Numbered from the stretch's first letter, positions 10,316 through 21,675 are shown. The stretch: DNA of 64,000 nucleotides from Auriscalpium vulgare (GCA_019915015.1 JAHBBC010000020.1:558001-622000), one strand, 5' to 3'. Notes: generated by a model not told the origin, from the sequence alone. Numbers and translations are program-made.

Positions 10316-10612
10316 CGCGCGGTCCAGGTAGGAGAAAGTGAGGTAGAGGAAGCGGACGTGCGCAGCCAGGTGCGGGTGCGCGCGGAGAGTGTCTAAGAGC
10401 GGTGTGGCGGCGGGGGGTTGTGCGTCACTGAGGATCCCGGCGTAGATGCGGGGAACGCGGCGGAAGAGGAGACGTTGCGCGATGGGCCTCCATGCCTTAC
10501 ACACGAGGGCACATGCGCGGAGGGTGTCGTGGTCGACGTTGATTCTATGCTGCGAAAACCGATACACCCATTCTACGGCAGCGATCTGGAGCTCCAGAGG
10601 GATGATTGCCAT
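10313..10612 (-). pseudogene. F-box protein 1, 3'-truncated (left copy)
   Basis: Starts MAIIPLELQIAAVEWVYRFS and matches the intact copy at 56497 for about 100 codons, up to LDRALL. The sequence then switches to the hydrophobin promoter fragment at a shared GTGGTGCGCCACC. The C-terminal repeat region is gone. Divergent from the F-box gene at 11209. Confidence 0.8.
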
Positions 10613-11208
10613 GCAACGATTGAGCTGAAAATCTGAAAGATGGTCAGTGGATGAGCCGTATCGCTGGCTTCCGTGGCAGGCTACACACCTTGATATGATT
10701 CAAGACAACAAAAAAAGGTACTTGCGAACGACGCGGGTGTTTTCCTTCAGTGCTGGCGTGGAGGTGTGGGGATGGCTTATATGATATGAATTTCAGTGGA
10801 AGTAAGGAAAAGAGAGATAGCCGTCCAAGGCCGTGGGAACCTAGCAGGAAACTCGTAAGCTTTCTTCAAGTCGTAAGTAGTCCAAGTCACTTTGTAGTCG
10901 CTCCTGCCCACCCACCTCTCCGCCAGTGTCCCTCGTCTGTGCGCTCGAGACTACACAAGTCGAGATGATCTTGTGAAATAGACAGATATAACTTGCTCTC
11001 CAGGAGGCTGAGGCTGAGTCGGAGTCGGAGTCTCGACTCTCCTGGTGCTCGTACATAGAGCCGGGAGTCTTTCGAGCGAATTCGGTGCGTAGGAATGTTG
11101 TTCTCCACCAGATGGAAGATATTGAACTGAGGTGTAGGACTATCATCTCGAAGCGACGCTCTACGTGTTGATAACGCGCCCACCGATTCCTCTCCGCGCT
11201 ACAGGCTC

Positions 11209-12333
11209 ATGGCGACCATCCCCCTCGAAGTTCAGCTTCTCATTATCGAATGGGTATTCAGTTCATCTCAAGAACTCAAGATAGACTACGCTACCCTCCG
11301 GGCGTGCGCGCTCGTCTGCCACGCGTGGACGCCCACCGCGCAGCGCCTGCTCCTGCGCCGGGTCCCAAGACCCGCCCTCAATGGCATCGCGAACCTCCAT
11401 GTAAATGCCGCCCGGCTGCTCGTTCACACTCTCCGCGCACGCCCTGACCTCGCCGCACACGTTTGCCACGTGGGCATCACCTTCCTCTGGCGCGAAGCAG
11501 CCTCCTCTCCGAGCAACGTGGACCACGAACTCGACTTGCTGGAGCTGTGCCCGCAGGTCACGGGCATAACTTTCGAGGGGCAATCATACAGCGCATCGCT
11601 TACACCAGCCTTGGAGGCGCGCCTGCACGCAATCCCGCTGCGCCCCCGGTTCTTTCAGATGGCGGCCGATCACACGCTCAATGCCCGCCTCCTGCAGATG
11701 TGGCCGAGGATATGTGTCCTGATGCTAATCTCGCATCTCGACGGCCATCCTCCGCCCATCCGTTTGCCACGCACCTTGCAGGCCCTCACTCTCCCCGGGG
11801 AAGACGTCAACATGTTTCTCTCACCCGGGGACGACCTCCTTGCACTCTGTGATCTCACGCTGACGCCTCTCGCGTGGGCGGCCGGCACGTGGTGCACGAG
11901 CTTCCGCAATGCCGGCGTGTTCCCGCAGCTCCGAACGCTGCGGCTGGAAGGCGAATTCCCGGCCCAAGCCATCTTGGACCAGCTCTCTCAGCTCCAGAGC
12001 CTGGTTGTTTGGCAGCTGCCCGCTTCCCACGTATCGCTCCCGCGATCCCTCCGACACTTTGGCCACCACCCTCGAATATGGGGGGTTTTTTGCGTGTGGC
12101 CCACCGAGTTTGTGGTCCGTGCGCTGCGTGTCCTGGAGGATTTGCGGCTCGTCACGGTGACGCAGCGGACGCTGCATGTGGCGCTGGAAGAGATGTGCCG
12201 CGACAATCACGTCGACTTTGCCACCTACAGGATGCCGCATTACTTCCCAGTGCGTCTTCAGTTTTGAATCTAGCATGCAAGGCTGCGCTGACTTTGAGTC
12301 TGGCAGGAACCTCGGAATGTTGACTGGATATGA
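11209..12333 (+). CDS. F-box domain protein 2 (left copy, intact)
   Basis: 355 aa: exon 1 at 11209-12249 (347 codons) and a micro-exon at 12307-12333 (EPRNVDWI-stop). The N-terminal 45 residues (IPLEVQLLIIEWV ... LRACALVCHAWTPTAQRLLLRRV) are the F-box-like Skp1-binding helix pair typical of Agaricomycete F-box genes; the rest is an irregular Leu-rich, probably LRR-like substrate-binding region. Likely an SCF ubiquitin-ligase receptor, by family only. The micro-exon is supported by the same ending VDWI in two paralogues. Shares an upstream region of about 600 bp with divergent F-box 1. The right copy is broken. Confidence 0.75.
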
Positions 12334-13230
12334 GGTGACAAACGCTCTCAAATGACCACGGGGCGGACCTCAACCTTGGACATGCTTTTCTTGTGGACGA
12401 CTTTGTCCTCACCTTACTATTTGATGCCATGCACGTCCCATCCGCGCGATCGACGAACTCCTCGCCGGATCAGCACTCCTGCAGCAGAACCCACCCTGCC
12501 CATAGCTCGCCTCCTGGCGAGGATGCACAAGGCCTGGCTCGATCCCGGGCCGGCCGGCGCAGCAGCACTCTTCACTCTACGATGACCGCATCTCCAGTTC
12601 CTTCACCCCATACTTGCGTGAAATTCATCGACCTTTTCCTATTGACTGTCGTCTGCAGCTATTGATGTCATCAATGCCTTTCGCGATCGAATGGCAAAAC
12701 GACGGTACGTGATCGCCTTGTACATGCAGCGCAGTCATTTACCTTCACATTCAAACGGAACCACACACACAATGCCAATGCCTGGACGGCGCTTCTACGT
12801 TTTACGCGTGGAATGCGACGCATGAAGTGGAACACCTCCGCCGATCGGCACCCCCGGTGCGCCCGAAGCGTCTACACTTGCAGGCTGGCCGCTTTTTAGC
12901 ACCTCGCACGACTGTGACTGGCCCATCATGATGCGTTCTTTCTCGAGTCCCTTAGCCTGGTCAGCAACCTAACGCACTTGCGGCTCGGAACACAGCCTGC
13001 GGGTCGGCACGCGGCGTCGGACACCGCCGAAGCTCTCACAGTCGACTTACGCTGGCAACTCCTCAAGTTTCCTCAAGTCGTCCTAGTCGGCTTTGCATCT
13101 TCTCTCGACGCCCAGGGAAGGTTTACATGCATGCTGAATTGTTACGGACGACCCGACCAGTCGGAGTAGAACCAGCGGAAAGCAGTACGCTCAATCGGCG
13201 GGTCAACTACTGCTTCCGCGGTGAATGAGA
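12334..13230. other. Intergenic with a dispersed repeat copy
   Basis: About 12605-12790 is a diverged copy of the upstream repeat seen at 5700-6180. About 12212-12775 is absent from the right arm, so it was either inserted here or deleted there. No gene supported. Confidence 0.5.
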
Positions 13231-13237
13231 CATCTCC

Positions 13238-13250
13238 TTGGCCTATAAAT
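13238..13250 (+). promoter_or_regulatory. TATA box of the coiled-coil gene (left copy)
   Basis: CCTATAAATA lies about 155 bp before the ATG at 13398 and is conserved as CCTATAAATT in the inverted copy near 54417-54426. Confidence 0.5.
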
Positions 13251-13397
13251 ATCGTCCGCATTCTGGACTATCTCATCCATTTCACATTCTTGTCTCCTAT
13301 ATCAATACCATCACCAAGTGATCTTTCACGCATACCACTCGACGCGAACGCAGTGATCACGATTTTCACTCGTCAATCACCTTCTGATTTCTCACCC

Positions 13398-13999
13398 ATG
13401 TCTGCTTTGTGCGACTATGCCCAGCTCACTCGCCCGGAAAACTCAGAAGCTGCCAGCGTCCCAGAAAGTATGTGCGTCTTTGAATCATCGCTGCTACCTT
13501 CTTTGACATGAGCCCCACAGACCATTTCGCCTCCATCCAAAGCTACATGGACCGCTTGCGCGTCCGCGCTGACCAGTGCCAGGGACATATTGTGACATCG
13601 CCGACTATAGACTCATTCCACGACATCTGGGAAGTCGCCTTCGATACAATGAAGGCACCCGAGCACGGCGAGCTCCTTCACGACGAGTGCATAGAGCACG
13701 AGAAACAGCTGCACCAATTGCTCACAATTGTAGAACCATTTGACCTCGAGGCGGAACAGCTCCTGGACGACATCGACGAGGCGCCGAGAGCCGCTTTCGT
13801 CGGACGAGACTCAGATCCAGAGGCGGCGGAGCTTGTATCGCTGCGGAAGCGCGTACGTGCATCTCGTAAAACGGTTGCGGCTTTGCGCGCGGAGGTGAAG
13901 GAGCTCGTTGCTGCGATGTCGCTCGCTTCATCCCGTGCGCGGCGGATTTATGCTCGTCGTGATCTCGATCGCTACATGGTCAAAACAGGCTTATCATGA
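13398..13999 (+). CDS. Coiled-coil protein of unknown function (left copy)
   Basis: 182 aa in two exons: 13398-13467 and 13521-13999 (intron phase 1). Starts MSALCDYAQLTRPE. Residues about 125-160 form a heptad-like Arg/Lys/Ala/Leu-rich helix (ELVSLRKRVRASRKTVAALR...) and the C-terminus is basic (RRIYARRDLDRYM). No signal peptide, membrane span or known motif. The inverted copy at 53665-54266 keeps the whole frame with about 15 substitutions and no breaks, unlike the neighbouring F-box twin. Function not inferred. Confidence 0.65.
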
Positions 14000-14352
14000 T
14001 ATATAGGCTACACTTGAGGTCGCTTCGAACATACAAGTTATCAATGACTGTTCGCTCATATTCATGTAGCTCGGAGCATTAGCCTGCAGGCCATGCGAAA
14101 ACATACTGAGTTTAACACATAAGACCATGCCGCGAGAGCTCCATTGTCCATTCTCCTCAACGACGATGAGCACTGGCAACATCTTTTCATCCCACATGGC
14201 ATCCGCCTTGCTCCATTTTGCATTACATAATGGCGCACTCTGTCTCCGTCTACCGCGCGAACATGTACTAGCTGTCGTGGATGAAGCATTCGGAACTAAG
14301 AATGCGACTCGCGCCAGCCAGCAAACGACCGATTTGAAGGGAAAGCCAGTTA
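14000..14352. other. Kinase 3'-flank remnant
   Basis: Matches 53300-53660 in reverse and the 3' flanks of kinases B, D and E. It would be continuous with the flank of kinase C if the insertion at 14353-16390 were removed. Confidence 0.65.
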
Positions 14353-14381
14353 CATCAGTACTTGTGTCCGACCCCTGAAAT

Positions 14382-14405
14382 GCCCTGAAATAGCAATTTC
14401 AGGGC
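14382..14405. repeat. 10-bp-arm hairpin with CCCTGAAA motifs
   Basis: GCCCTGAAAT and ATTTCAGGGC flank a 4-nt loop. Further CAG/TTTCAG-type repeats run from 14370 to 14480. Confidence 0.7.
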
Positions 14406-14574
14406 TTTTCAGCTCTTTCCAGGCTGTTCAGCGCAGTTCAGAGGTTTTCAGGCAAAGCAGTTATTTCAGAGCGTTGGCCTGAGCCCTTTCTCAGTTTCCT
14501 CACATCCTCACATTTTGTAGCTACCACGACTACTGACACATAGAGATATATACAATCAATGCAGGATGCGCCGG

Positions 14575-15530
14575 CCTGCCTCCCTCGCCGCTGGACGCCT
14601 CTCACCCGCAGCCTTTTCCTTCAACCTGGACACCGCCGCGTCGTCGAGGTCCTGTTCGTGCGAGGCGTTCATGTATCGAGCGTACGCAGCAGCTGCTGGA
14701 CGCGGGCCGCCTGCTTACCCGTGTCGCTAGACGCGGCCTTTCCGCTTCCCCGCATCGCCGGACGCCCCCTACGCGCCTCTGCACCGCGCTGGACGCGCCC
14801 GCTCGCTTTATTCGTCGCTGGACGCCTCCCACCCACGTCGCTTTCCTTCGACCTGGACGCGGCCGTTCGTGGCGCGACACTCGTTTGTGTTGGCGAGCAC
14901 GGCCACGCGCATATCGGTGGACGCGTGCGCACACTGCTTTCGATGTGTCCCGCACGGTGGGTGTATTCCCGGGGGCGCGCGACTTTGATGGGCGGAGGTG
15001 TGCGGGACAGCCTGGATGCCGCCGTGCGCGTTCGTGTTGGCAAGCACGGCGCGGGTGCCAACGAGGGTTGGTGGACGCGGCGCGCAACTTTGACGGCCTG
15101 CGGGCACACAATCGATGAGTACAACATGTAGCGCGCGTAGAGCACTTGCACGTACGTGCGTCGAATATGCAGATCGTGACAGGCGGCATCGAGCGAGCGA
15201 GCACGGGCAGCTGCTGGACAGGCGTTGTTGGTAGCGCAGTGTTCACGCGGTGTTGGCGGCGGGCATGGGCGGCGCGAGGCGAAGTGTACGCAGAGGGCAG
15301 CGTTTGTGCGGGGAGATGGGTGTAGACAGCGCGGGCATACGTTGCAGGCGGCGTGGCGGCGGCATGAGGCGTGTGGCGAGGGCGGCGCGAGGTGACAGAT
15401 GTGGGTGACGCACAAGACGGGTGGTGGCGTTGCGGGGCGGCAGGCAGCGGCGATGCAGAGCAGGCGCGGCGTCTCGGGGTGGTGGTGTTGTGGGCGAACG
15501 CGGCGCGAGGTGAGGGCGTGTCCATGCGCG
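14575..15530. repeat. GC-rich degenerate repeat region
   Basis: From about 14578 to 15090 the motif CTGGACGC, or a one-base variant, recurs about eleven times at irregular 20-110 bp spacing. From about 15240 to 15510 a GGCGGCGCGAGG motif recurs three times about 115 bp apart. Long open frames occur on both strands but show no start context, splice logic or domain, so I take them as composition-driven. Confidence 0.55.
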
Positions 15531-15531
15531 A

Positions 15532-16102
15532 TTACTCGTTAGAAGAAGGAGGTGCAGGGTCATATTTGCGATGCTGCTCACCGATATCAGCTCTCCATCT
15601 CCACCCTTCGTGCAGATTGTTCGGTGAGTCTTTTCTCCTGACTTGCGCAAGAGAGTGACGTGGTGTGCGCGTCACGCAGTTGAAGTGAGATGGGTCTATC
15701 AAAGAGGAAGCAGTGGGCGTGGTGATAAAAGTGCCATTGCGAGAAGGTACAGGTGTGTGTCGGGAGATGGGTGAGTTCGTGAAGGCGAGGAGTCGGGAGA
15801 CGCCCCCGGGGCGGCATCCTCCACCGAGCGGTCTGGCAGAATCTCGGCCATGCGCATCTGCTCCTCCAGGTGCGCTATGACCCACGGCCTGCGCACCCAT
15901 TGCCGTCTCGCACGTGTTGAGGGCAGCCTGCGAGCAAGTAGACCCCGGCCCGCCTAGCCAATCACAATCGTACGTTAGAGATAACGTACTAGTGTTAACG
16001 CGTCCCCGTATTTCTGAGCTGCTTGCATGCCGGTGATGGAAATGCTATCCATGATACCGGCTAAGTTGTCCATTTTGCTGAGTAGTCTTTTGGAGGAGTA
16101 CA
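15532..16102 (-). other. Weak candidate two-exon gene inside the insertion
   Basis: An ATG near 16060 opens MDNLAGIMDSISITGMQAAQ... and meets a GTACGT donor. A TCGCAG acceptor near 15917 would open a second exon. No motif and no second copy support it; it may be noise. Confidence 0.2.
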
Positions 16103-16181
16103 AGGATAATAGGAGAGGAGGATAAGGATGCAACCCGCAAAGAAGTCGGATGAATCCTAACCCTAGGAGCGGTGGCTGTGC

Positions 16182-16258
16182 GCACATAAGCGCTGGGGTA
16201 CAAATCTTGTGATGTCGACAGTCGACATCACAAGATTTGTACCCCAGCGCTTATGTGC
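16182..16258. repeat. 77-nt perfect palindrome (38-bp arms, 1-nt loop)
   Basis: Arms 16182-16219 and 16221-16258 are exact reverse complements around A16220; the centre reads GTCGAC-A-GTCGAC. Similarity breaks down beyond the arms. Confidence 0.9.
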
Positions 16259-16461
16259 ACATGTCGAGATCTCCCTATTTAGAATTTAGCGTTGTCTCCG
16301 TTTCCCATCTGGCCACTTCGTCTTTCAGTCATGCCGCACCAATCATCCTGCATCACAACTAATCGCGCGAACGCGCTCAGCACCTTTCAAGAGAGTCTCG
16401 TACTACATAAGTAGCGATTGCGCGCTCGTACAAAGAAAAGTAACCAGCGTCAGAGAGCGTG

Positions 16462-17794
16462 CTATGGATCCGGTATTGGAGACTTCTTCGTCAGTATATA
16501 GCCAGCTGTGCGATACAGATAACCCCATGCCCGAAAGAAACCAACGAGACCAATCTCCTTGCGCGGGATCATCCTCGAGCGCAATTTGCGCGAGCTCAAT
16601 GACTTGCGGATCGCCGCGAATCTGGTGACGACCTCGTCGATCTTCGGACGCTTCTCCGGGTCTTCCTGGACCATGTCCGCAATCAACGGCTCGACGAACT
16701 CGAAGCCATGTCGTTTCTAGAAGCCCGTGGAGGTCAGCCAGGTGCAAGCCGACAGTGATTAAAAGCGCACATAGAGGAACCTCTCGCGAATGAGATTTCC
16801 GAGGTAGTAGATGTCGGTGAAGAAGGGATTGCAGAGTTTCGTCCGGTCGCGATGTTCTGGAACTGTTTTGTCGCCGCCTCGGAGCGGCTCGTCGAGAGGC
16901 GGTCCCGCTGCAGGATCATATCGCCGCGACAGCCCAAAATCGATGAAGAGATATTTGGAAGGGCGTTGTGTGCGTGTGTAATAGTTTGCCTTGCCCTTGA
17001 AGTTCTTGCGACGACTGCGCTTCGCAGGATGGAAAGAGTTGGGGTACATAGAGGAGGGATCGAGCATGATGTTCATTTCCGTACAGTCTCTGACGTTGTT
17101 GTCAGGTACAGAAGCACGTAGCTAACACGAATTTGCTCACCGATGCGCGATGTTTCGCTCATGCATGAACTGCAAACCCTGAGCCGCTGCGGTCAGACAA
17201 GGTACAAACGTTGCGGCAGCTCGGAGGACGACGTACCTCAAAGATCTGGGTCATGAACGCAACAGCCTCCCCATAAGTCTCAAATTTAGGATTGTCGAAT
17301 GGGCGCAGGAGCGGCATCACCATTATTTTGTCGTGTTCGTCATTGGGCAGCTCGATGACCTCCAGCAACGGCACAGTGTGGTTTCGTGGGTCGGACATGA
17401 GTGCCTCCGACGAAAGGTAAGTCGCAATGTCGAGTTCGTAGGGCCCCTCCTTGCGGACGACCTGCTTCATCATGACTTGTTTACCATCCGATATCCGCGT
17501 CGCGTCCAGCGCGACCCGGAGCTACCAACGAGACATCAGTGCGGCGTCGAGCACCAGAAAAAAAATCTTCACAAAGTTATGAATACCATCTTCCTGAAGA
17601 TAGTATAGTTTCTTCGTGCCGCGCCAAGACGGGACCCAGTCCTGGCGGAAACGAGGGCGCAGCCTATAGCCAGCTGCTTCGAGCAGCTTCTCCCTTTCGA
17701 CCCACCAGCGTTCACCCGGTAAGTGTCTACCATGGTTAGGCTCTTTAGCTCTGGGAAATAACGGGGTGCCAGAACGTCCTTCTGAGTTAGCCAT
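16462..17794 (-). CDS. Protein kinase C (HRDC-type, N-terminal type 1)
   Basis: Orthologous in position to kinase A (block 1) and kinase F (block 3), with the same MANSEGRSGTP start and five exons. The lysine (VMMKQV), HRDC-TEMN, FIDFGLS, DIYYLGN and PEKRP motifs are intact; about 372 aa. The 3' flank is split from the rest of the arm by the 14353-16390 insertion. Divergent from partner C across 359 bp. Confidence 0.85.
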
Positions 17795-18153
17795 GGCGAG
17801 AGGGAGAGGTGTGAATGCAACGAGGCGTATGCGTGCCCACAGTAGCCTCGTGCCCGAATATATGGCGGGATTTGTCAGCAGGGCCTGGTGCTTACTATTA
17901 ATAGTATGTGGTCCTAGGTTCAGCGTTCTGCACCTTCGTCACCTTGAGCTAGCCACATTGACCACACATGAGCCTGTGAAATTTTTCATCTTCTTGCCTT
18001 CGGTCAGCGTGCTGGGATGCTGGGCGCAGGGCTAGTTTGCCACACCTGGTACACGCGTCGAGCCAGCTATACTTATGACACGCACGACTCGCTGCGAGTC
18101 GTCTTCAGGCTCACCTCCGTCCTCACAGCGACCACCGGAAGCTCGTTCAAACT
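17795..18153. promoter_or_regulatory. Bidirectional promoter C with palindrome
   Basis: 359 bp between divergent ATGs. Palindrome CGACTCGC-T-GCGAGTCG at 18085-18101, TATACTTATG just upstream of it. A TTACTATTAATAGTA near-palindrome near 17892 is shared with promoter F. Confidence 0.65.
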
Positions 18154-19053
18154 ATGGCCGGCGCAACCTTTGTTAACGACTATCTCCCAGAGCTCGCGGG
18201 CGGGCTGATCGACATCCCGACCAAGGGCGCTGTTCATTTTCTATCTCGCAGCATGCCCTTTGTCCAAGAGCGTGAGGGAGACAAATGCTTGGATGCAAGT
18301 TTGTCGCTCCTCGAACGCTTCATGGGAGACATGGAGGAGCACGAGCAGGTGGCCATGCAGGGTTTGTATGAAATGTGAGTTGTTGAGCTCGTCCGTTGGC
18401 GGCTTCGTGGCCTTCCTCATCTCCTTGATTCACATACGAACAAGTGCACAAGAACGACAGGAGGAGCTGCGAAGCAAGAGCGAAATTCACCGCTTCAAGA
18501 GCGAAATTCACCGCTTCTTCCATTCCCATAAATATGGCAAAGTCGCGAAACACACGTATAATGCCATCCAGGTAGTAATCCAACAAAGAAATCTGAGATT
18601 TCATCTGCTAATACGGACAACAGAAAACCTCGCAACGAACCAGAGAGCGCATGCTCTTTCAGTGGCGAGCACAGCGAAGGGGCATCGCAAGTGCCGGTAC
18701 GGCTCTTGGTGTTGTCTTTGGCGCGTGTGTGATGACTAACTATCGCTTTAGTTCCTGCCGCTATGCAACCTACCGTCCAGCATTTTGACCCCACTAGCAC
18801 TTCCATCACGGACCCGTTCTCAGACTCTCACGCAGCCGGTGCCAGTGTTAGCACCTTAGAGGTCAACGTATCCGCGATCGCTCTGGAAGTCTATCAGTCC
18901 AACGAGACGCAAGGTAGGATACTGGGTTACAGGTCACTCGAACGTAACCGCTGACGATCGTGGACAGATGACGCTGCGGTACTCACTGCGGAGACGCCCG
19001 GCCAGGAGACGTCCTTCGGCGTTTCTGTAGCGCTGCCGTCAAGTTCGACGTGA
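18154..19053 (+). CDS. Kinase-partner protein C, unknown function
   Basis: Five-exon partner gene like A and F; stop at 19051-19053. Exon 1 (MAGATFVNDYLPELAGGLID...) lacks the four-residue insertion seen after AGGL in A and F. Exon 2 carries an in-frame 21-bp tandem duplication, so the motif KSEIHRF appears twice in succession. All splice sites and frames hold. Function unknown; divergent from kinase C. Confidence 0.7.
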
Positions 19054-19974
19054 TTTGGTGGCGTCTGCGCGAGGCGGGCCTTCGAGGCGCTCGTCCGGAA
19101 TGCGATTCATCGTCTGCTTGTGTTCAGCCATGAATATCTATATGTCACGACCATCGCCTGCGTGCGGGACTGCAGTGCTTATGATATCCCGAGGAAATGT
19201 ACTTTACGCATCGTTGGTGCAGACTTTGTGTTCAATTATTAGCACGGATGATGGGCTGTACAGTGTACCGTCACGCTCCTCGGCTGGAAGTCACCCACGT
19301 CTGCTAGCAACGGCGGGATGTCGCCCTGGCCACGCCGACCCTCAAGGCCTACAACATCGCCATACAAGTCGCGCTCGGCGGACACCAGTGGCACCTTCCG
19401 CACGCTCAAAATCCTTGCTCGTCATCACCTCACTTGAACCTCGCGCGGGGCACGCTTGCCCTTTCTCGACACCATGGAGCATGTAGCCCACGCCTGCTAA
19501 ACCCATCTGGAATGCTTATATCTCCACCCGCGGTGCTTCATATCCGTCGCAACGAGCACAGACACAGCTGGGCACGACACTATCGACGTCTTGAGCAGCG
19601 AGCCTGCGCACTGTAGATGTCAACGGAGCCAAGTATTGCGGATATTTTATTTATCATAATTCTGCCTTGTCCTGAACAGAAACATAACTTGTAAACTTCG
19701 TCAACTGCCGGGAGTGATCTGTGAGCGTCCACCCCGTCCATTCTCCGCAATGACGGTGAGCACTTGCGACATTATATAACACTGCACTCTGTCACCGGCT
19801 ACCGCGCGGAAATTTACTGGCTGTGGTGAATAGAGCGATTGGAACTAAGAATGCGACTCGCGCCAGTCAGCAAATGACTGATTTGAAGGGGAAACCGGTT
19901 AGAAAATCTCGTATTAGATAGGTAGCAATTGCGCGCTCGTACCAAGACTAAAGACACCAGCGTCAGAGAGTGTG
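19054..19974. other. Inter-module spacer of block 2
   Basis: No gene. Nearly identical to 3245-4175. The hAT target octamer is present with one mismatch at 19572-19579 and is unoccupied. Confidence 0.65.
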
Positions 19975-21308
19975 CTATGGATCCGGGATTGGAGACTTCT
20001 TCGTCAGTATATACCCACTTCTGCGATACAGATAACCCCACGCCCGAAAGAAACCAACGAGACCAATCTCCTTGCGCGGGATCATCCTCGAGCGCAGTTT
20101 GCGCGAGCTCAATGACTTGCGGATCGCCGCGAACCTGGTGACGACCTCGTCGATCTTCGGACGCTTCTCCGGGTCTTCCTGGACCATGTCCGCAATCAAC
20201 GGCTCGATGAACTCGAAGTCATGTCGTTTCTAGAAGCTCGTGGAGATCAGCCAGGTGCAAGCCGACAGTGATCAAAAGCGCACATAGAGAAACCTCTCGC
20301 GAATGAGATTTCCGAGGTAGTAGATGTCGGTGAAGAAGGGATTGCAGAGTTTCGTCTGGTCGCGATGTTCTGGAACTGTTTTGTCGCCGCCTTGGAGTGG
20401 CTCGTCGAGAGGCGGTCCAGCCGCGGGATCATATCGCCGCGACAGGCCAAAATCAATGAAGAGATATTTAGAAGGGCGTTGTGTGCGTGTGTAATGCTTT
20501 GCCTTGCCCTTGAAGTTCTTGCGGCGACTGAGCTTCGCAGGATGAAAAGAGTCGGGGTACATTGAGGAGGGATCGAGCATTATGTTCATCTCCGTACAGT
20601 CTCTGACCGTGTTGTCAGGTACCGAAGCACTTAGCTAACACGACTTTGCTCACCGATGCGCGATGTTGCGCTCATGCATGAACTGCAGACCCTGAGCCGC
20701 TGCGGTGGTCAGAAAGTGAAGAGGCAGCTCGGAGGACGACATACCTCAAAGATCTGGGTCATGAACGCAACGGCCTCCCCGAAGGTCTCGAATTTGGGAT
20801 TATCAAAGGGACGCAGGAGCGGCATCACCATGATTTTGTCGCGTTCGTCATTCGGCAGCTCGATGACCTCCAGCAACGGTACAGTGTGGTTTCGTGGGTT
20901 GGACATGAGGGACTTCGAAGAGAGGTACGTAGCAATGTCCAGCTCGTAGGGCCCCTCCTCGCGGACGACCTGCTTCATCATAACTTGTTTACCGTCCGAT
21001 ATCCGCGTCGCGTCCAGCGCGACCCGGAGCTGCCAACGAGAGATCAGTGCGGCGCCAAGCGTCCGATAAATAATCCTCACAAAGTTGTGAATACCATCTT
21101 CCTCATAAAAGTATAGTTTTTCCTTCTTCGTGCCGCGCCAAGACGGAACCCAGTCCTGGCGGAAACGAGGGCGCAGTCTATAGCCAGCTGCTTCGAGCAG
21201 CTTCTCCCTCTTGACCCACCATTGTTCGCTCGGAATGCGCCTCCCATTGTTGGGCACGTCAGCTCTGAAGATGTCTTCAGTGTCGAAACCTCCTTCTGAG
21301 TTGGCCAT
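19975..21308 (-). CDS. Protein kinase D (HRDC-type, N-terminal type 2)
   Basis: Matches kinases B and E (MANSEGGFDTE start, GRRIPSEQWW). ATG at 21308-21306. An upstream in-frame extension to 21377 exists but is not shared in sequence or start context. Has an extra Glu-Lys in TKKEKLYF compared with B, shared with E. Catalytic lysine, HRDC, DFG and C-lobe motifs are intact. Divergent from partner D. Confidence 0.85.
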
Positions 21309-21675
21309 GGCGAGAGGGAGAGGTGAGAATGCAACGAGGCGTATGCGTGCGCGCAGTAGCCGCGTGCCCGAATACATGGCGGAATTTGTCAGCAGGGCTT
21401 AATATGTGGTATATAGCGGTTTGCACCTTCGTCCCCTTGACTCTAGCTTGAGCTAGCCACAAGCCAGTGTTTGACCACACATGGGCCTCTGAATGTTTTC
21501 AGCTCTTGCTCTTGGTCGCCGTGCTGGCAGGTTGGGCGCAGGGCTAGTTCGCCGCACCTGGTACACGCGTCGAGCCAGCTATACTTAAGACACGCACGAC
21601 TCGCTGCGAGTCGTCTCCAGGCTCACCTTCGTCCTCACCACGACTACCGGAAGCTCGTTCAAAACCTTACATACT
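21309..21675. promoter_or_regulatory. Bidirectional promoter D with palindrome
   Basis: 367 bp between ATGs. Palindrome CGACTCGC-T-GCGAGTCG at 21597-21613, preceded by TATACTTAAG. Confidence 0.65.

Larger units (their letters stand above)
10313..14352. repeat. Left arm of large inverted repeat (F-box 1, F-box 2, coiled-coil gene)
   Basis: Matches 53291-56800 in reverse. The left arm has about 560 bp (12212-12775) that the right arm lacks. Together with kinase blocks 2 and 3 the inverted homology extends much further, from about 10.3 to 22.5 kb against about 56.8 to 36.2 kb, broken by insertions. Confidence 0.8.
14353..16390. mobile_element. 2.04-kb insertion relative to the right arm, unclassified
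   Basis: In the right arm the flanking sequences GCCAGTTA and GAGAATCTCG are adjacent (53325-53345, reverse); here they are separated by 2038 bp. No transposase, no terminal inverted repeat and no clear target duplication are visible. It holds a hairpin near its left end (14382-14405), GC-rich degenerate repeats and a long palindrome at 16182-16258. Called mobile only because of the clean presence/absence difference; a deletion in the right arm is the alternative. Confidence 0.5.

Noticed and set aside
14602..15525. 307-codon open frame on the minus strand in the 2-kb insertion
   Set aside because: Arg/Pro/Thr/His-rich composition with no domain; long frames are open on both strands of this GC-rich degenerate repeat, and there is no second copy to support it.
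15587..15900. Coding frames on the minus strand of the insertion (for example 65 and 122 codons)
   Set aside because: No start context, motif or paralogue; only a speculative two-exon link to 16060 could be built.
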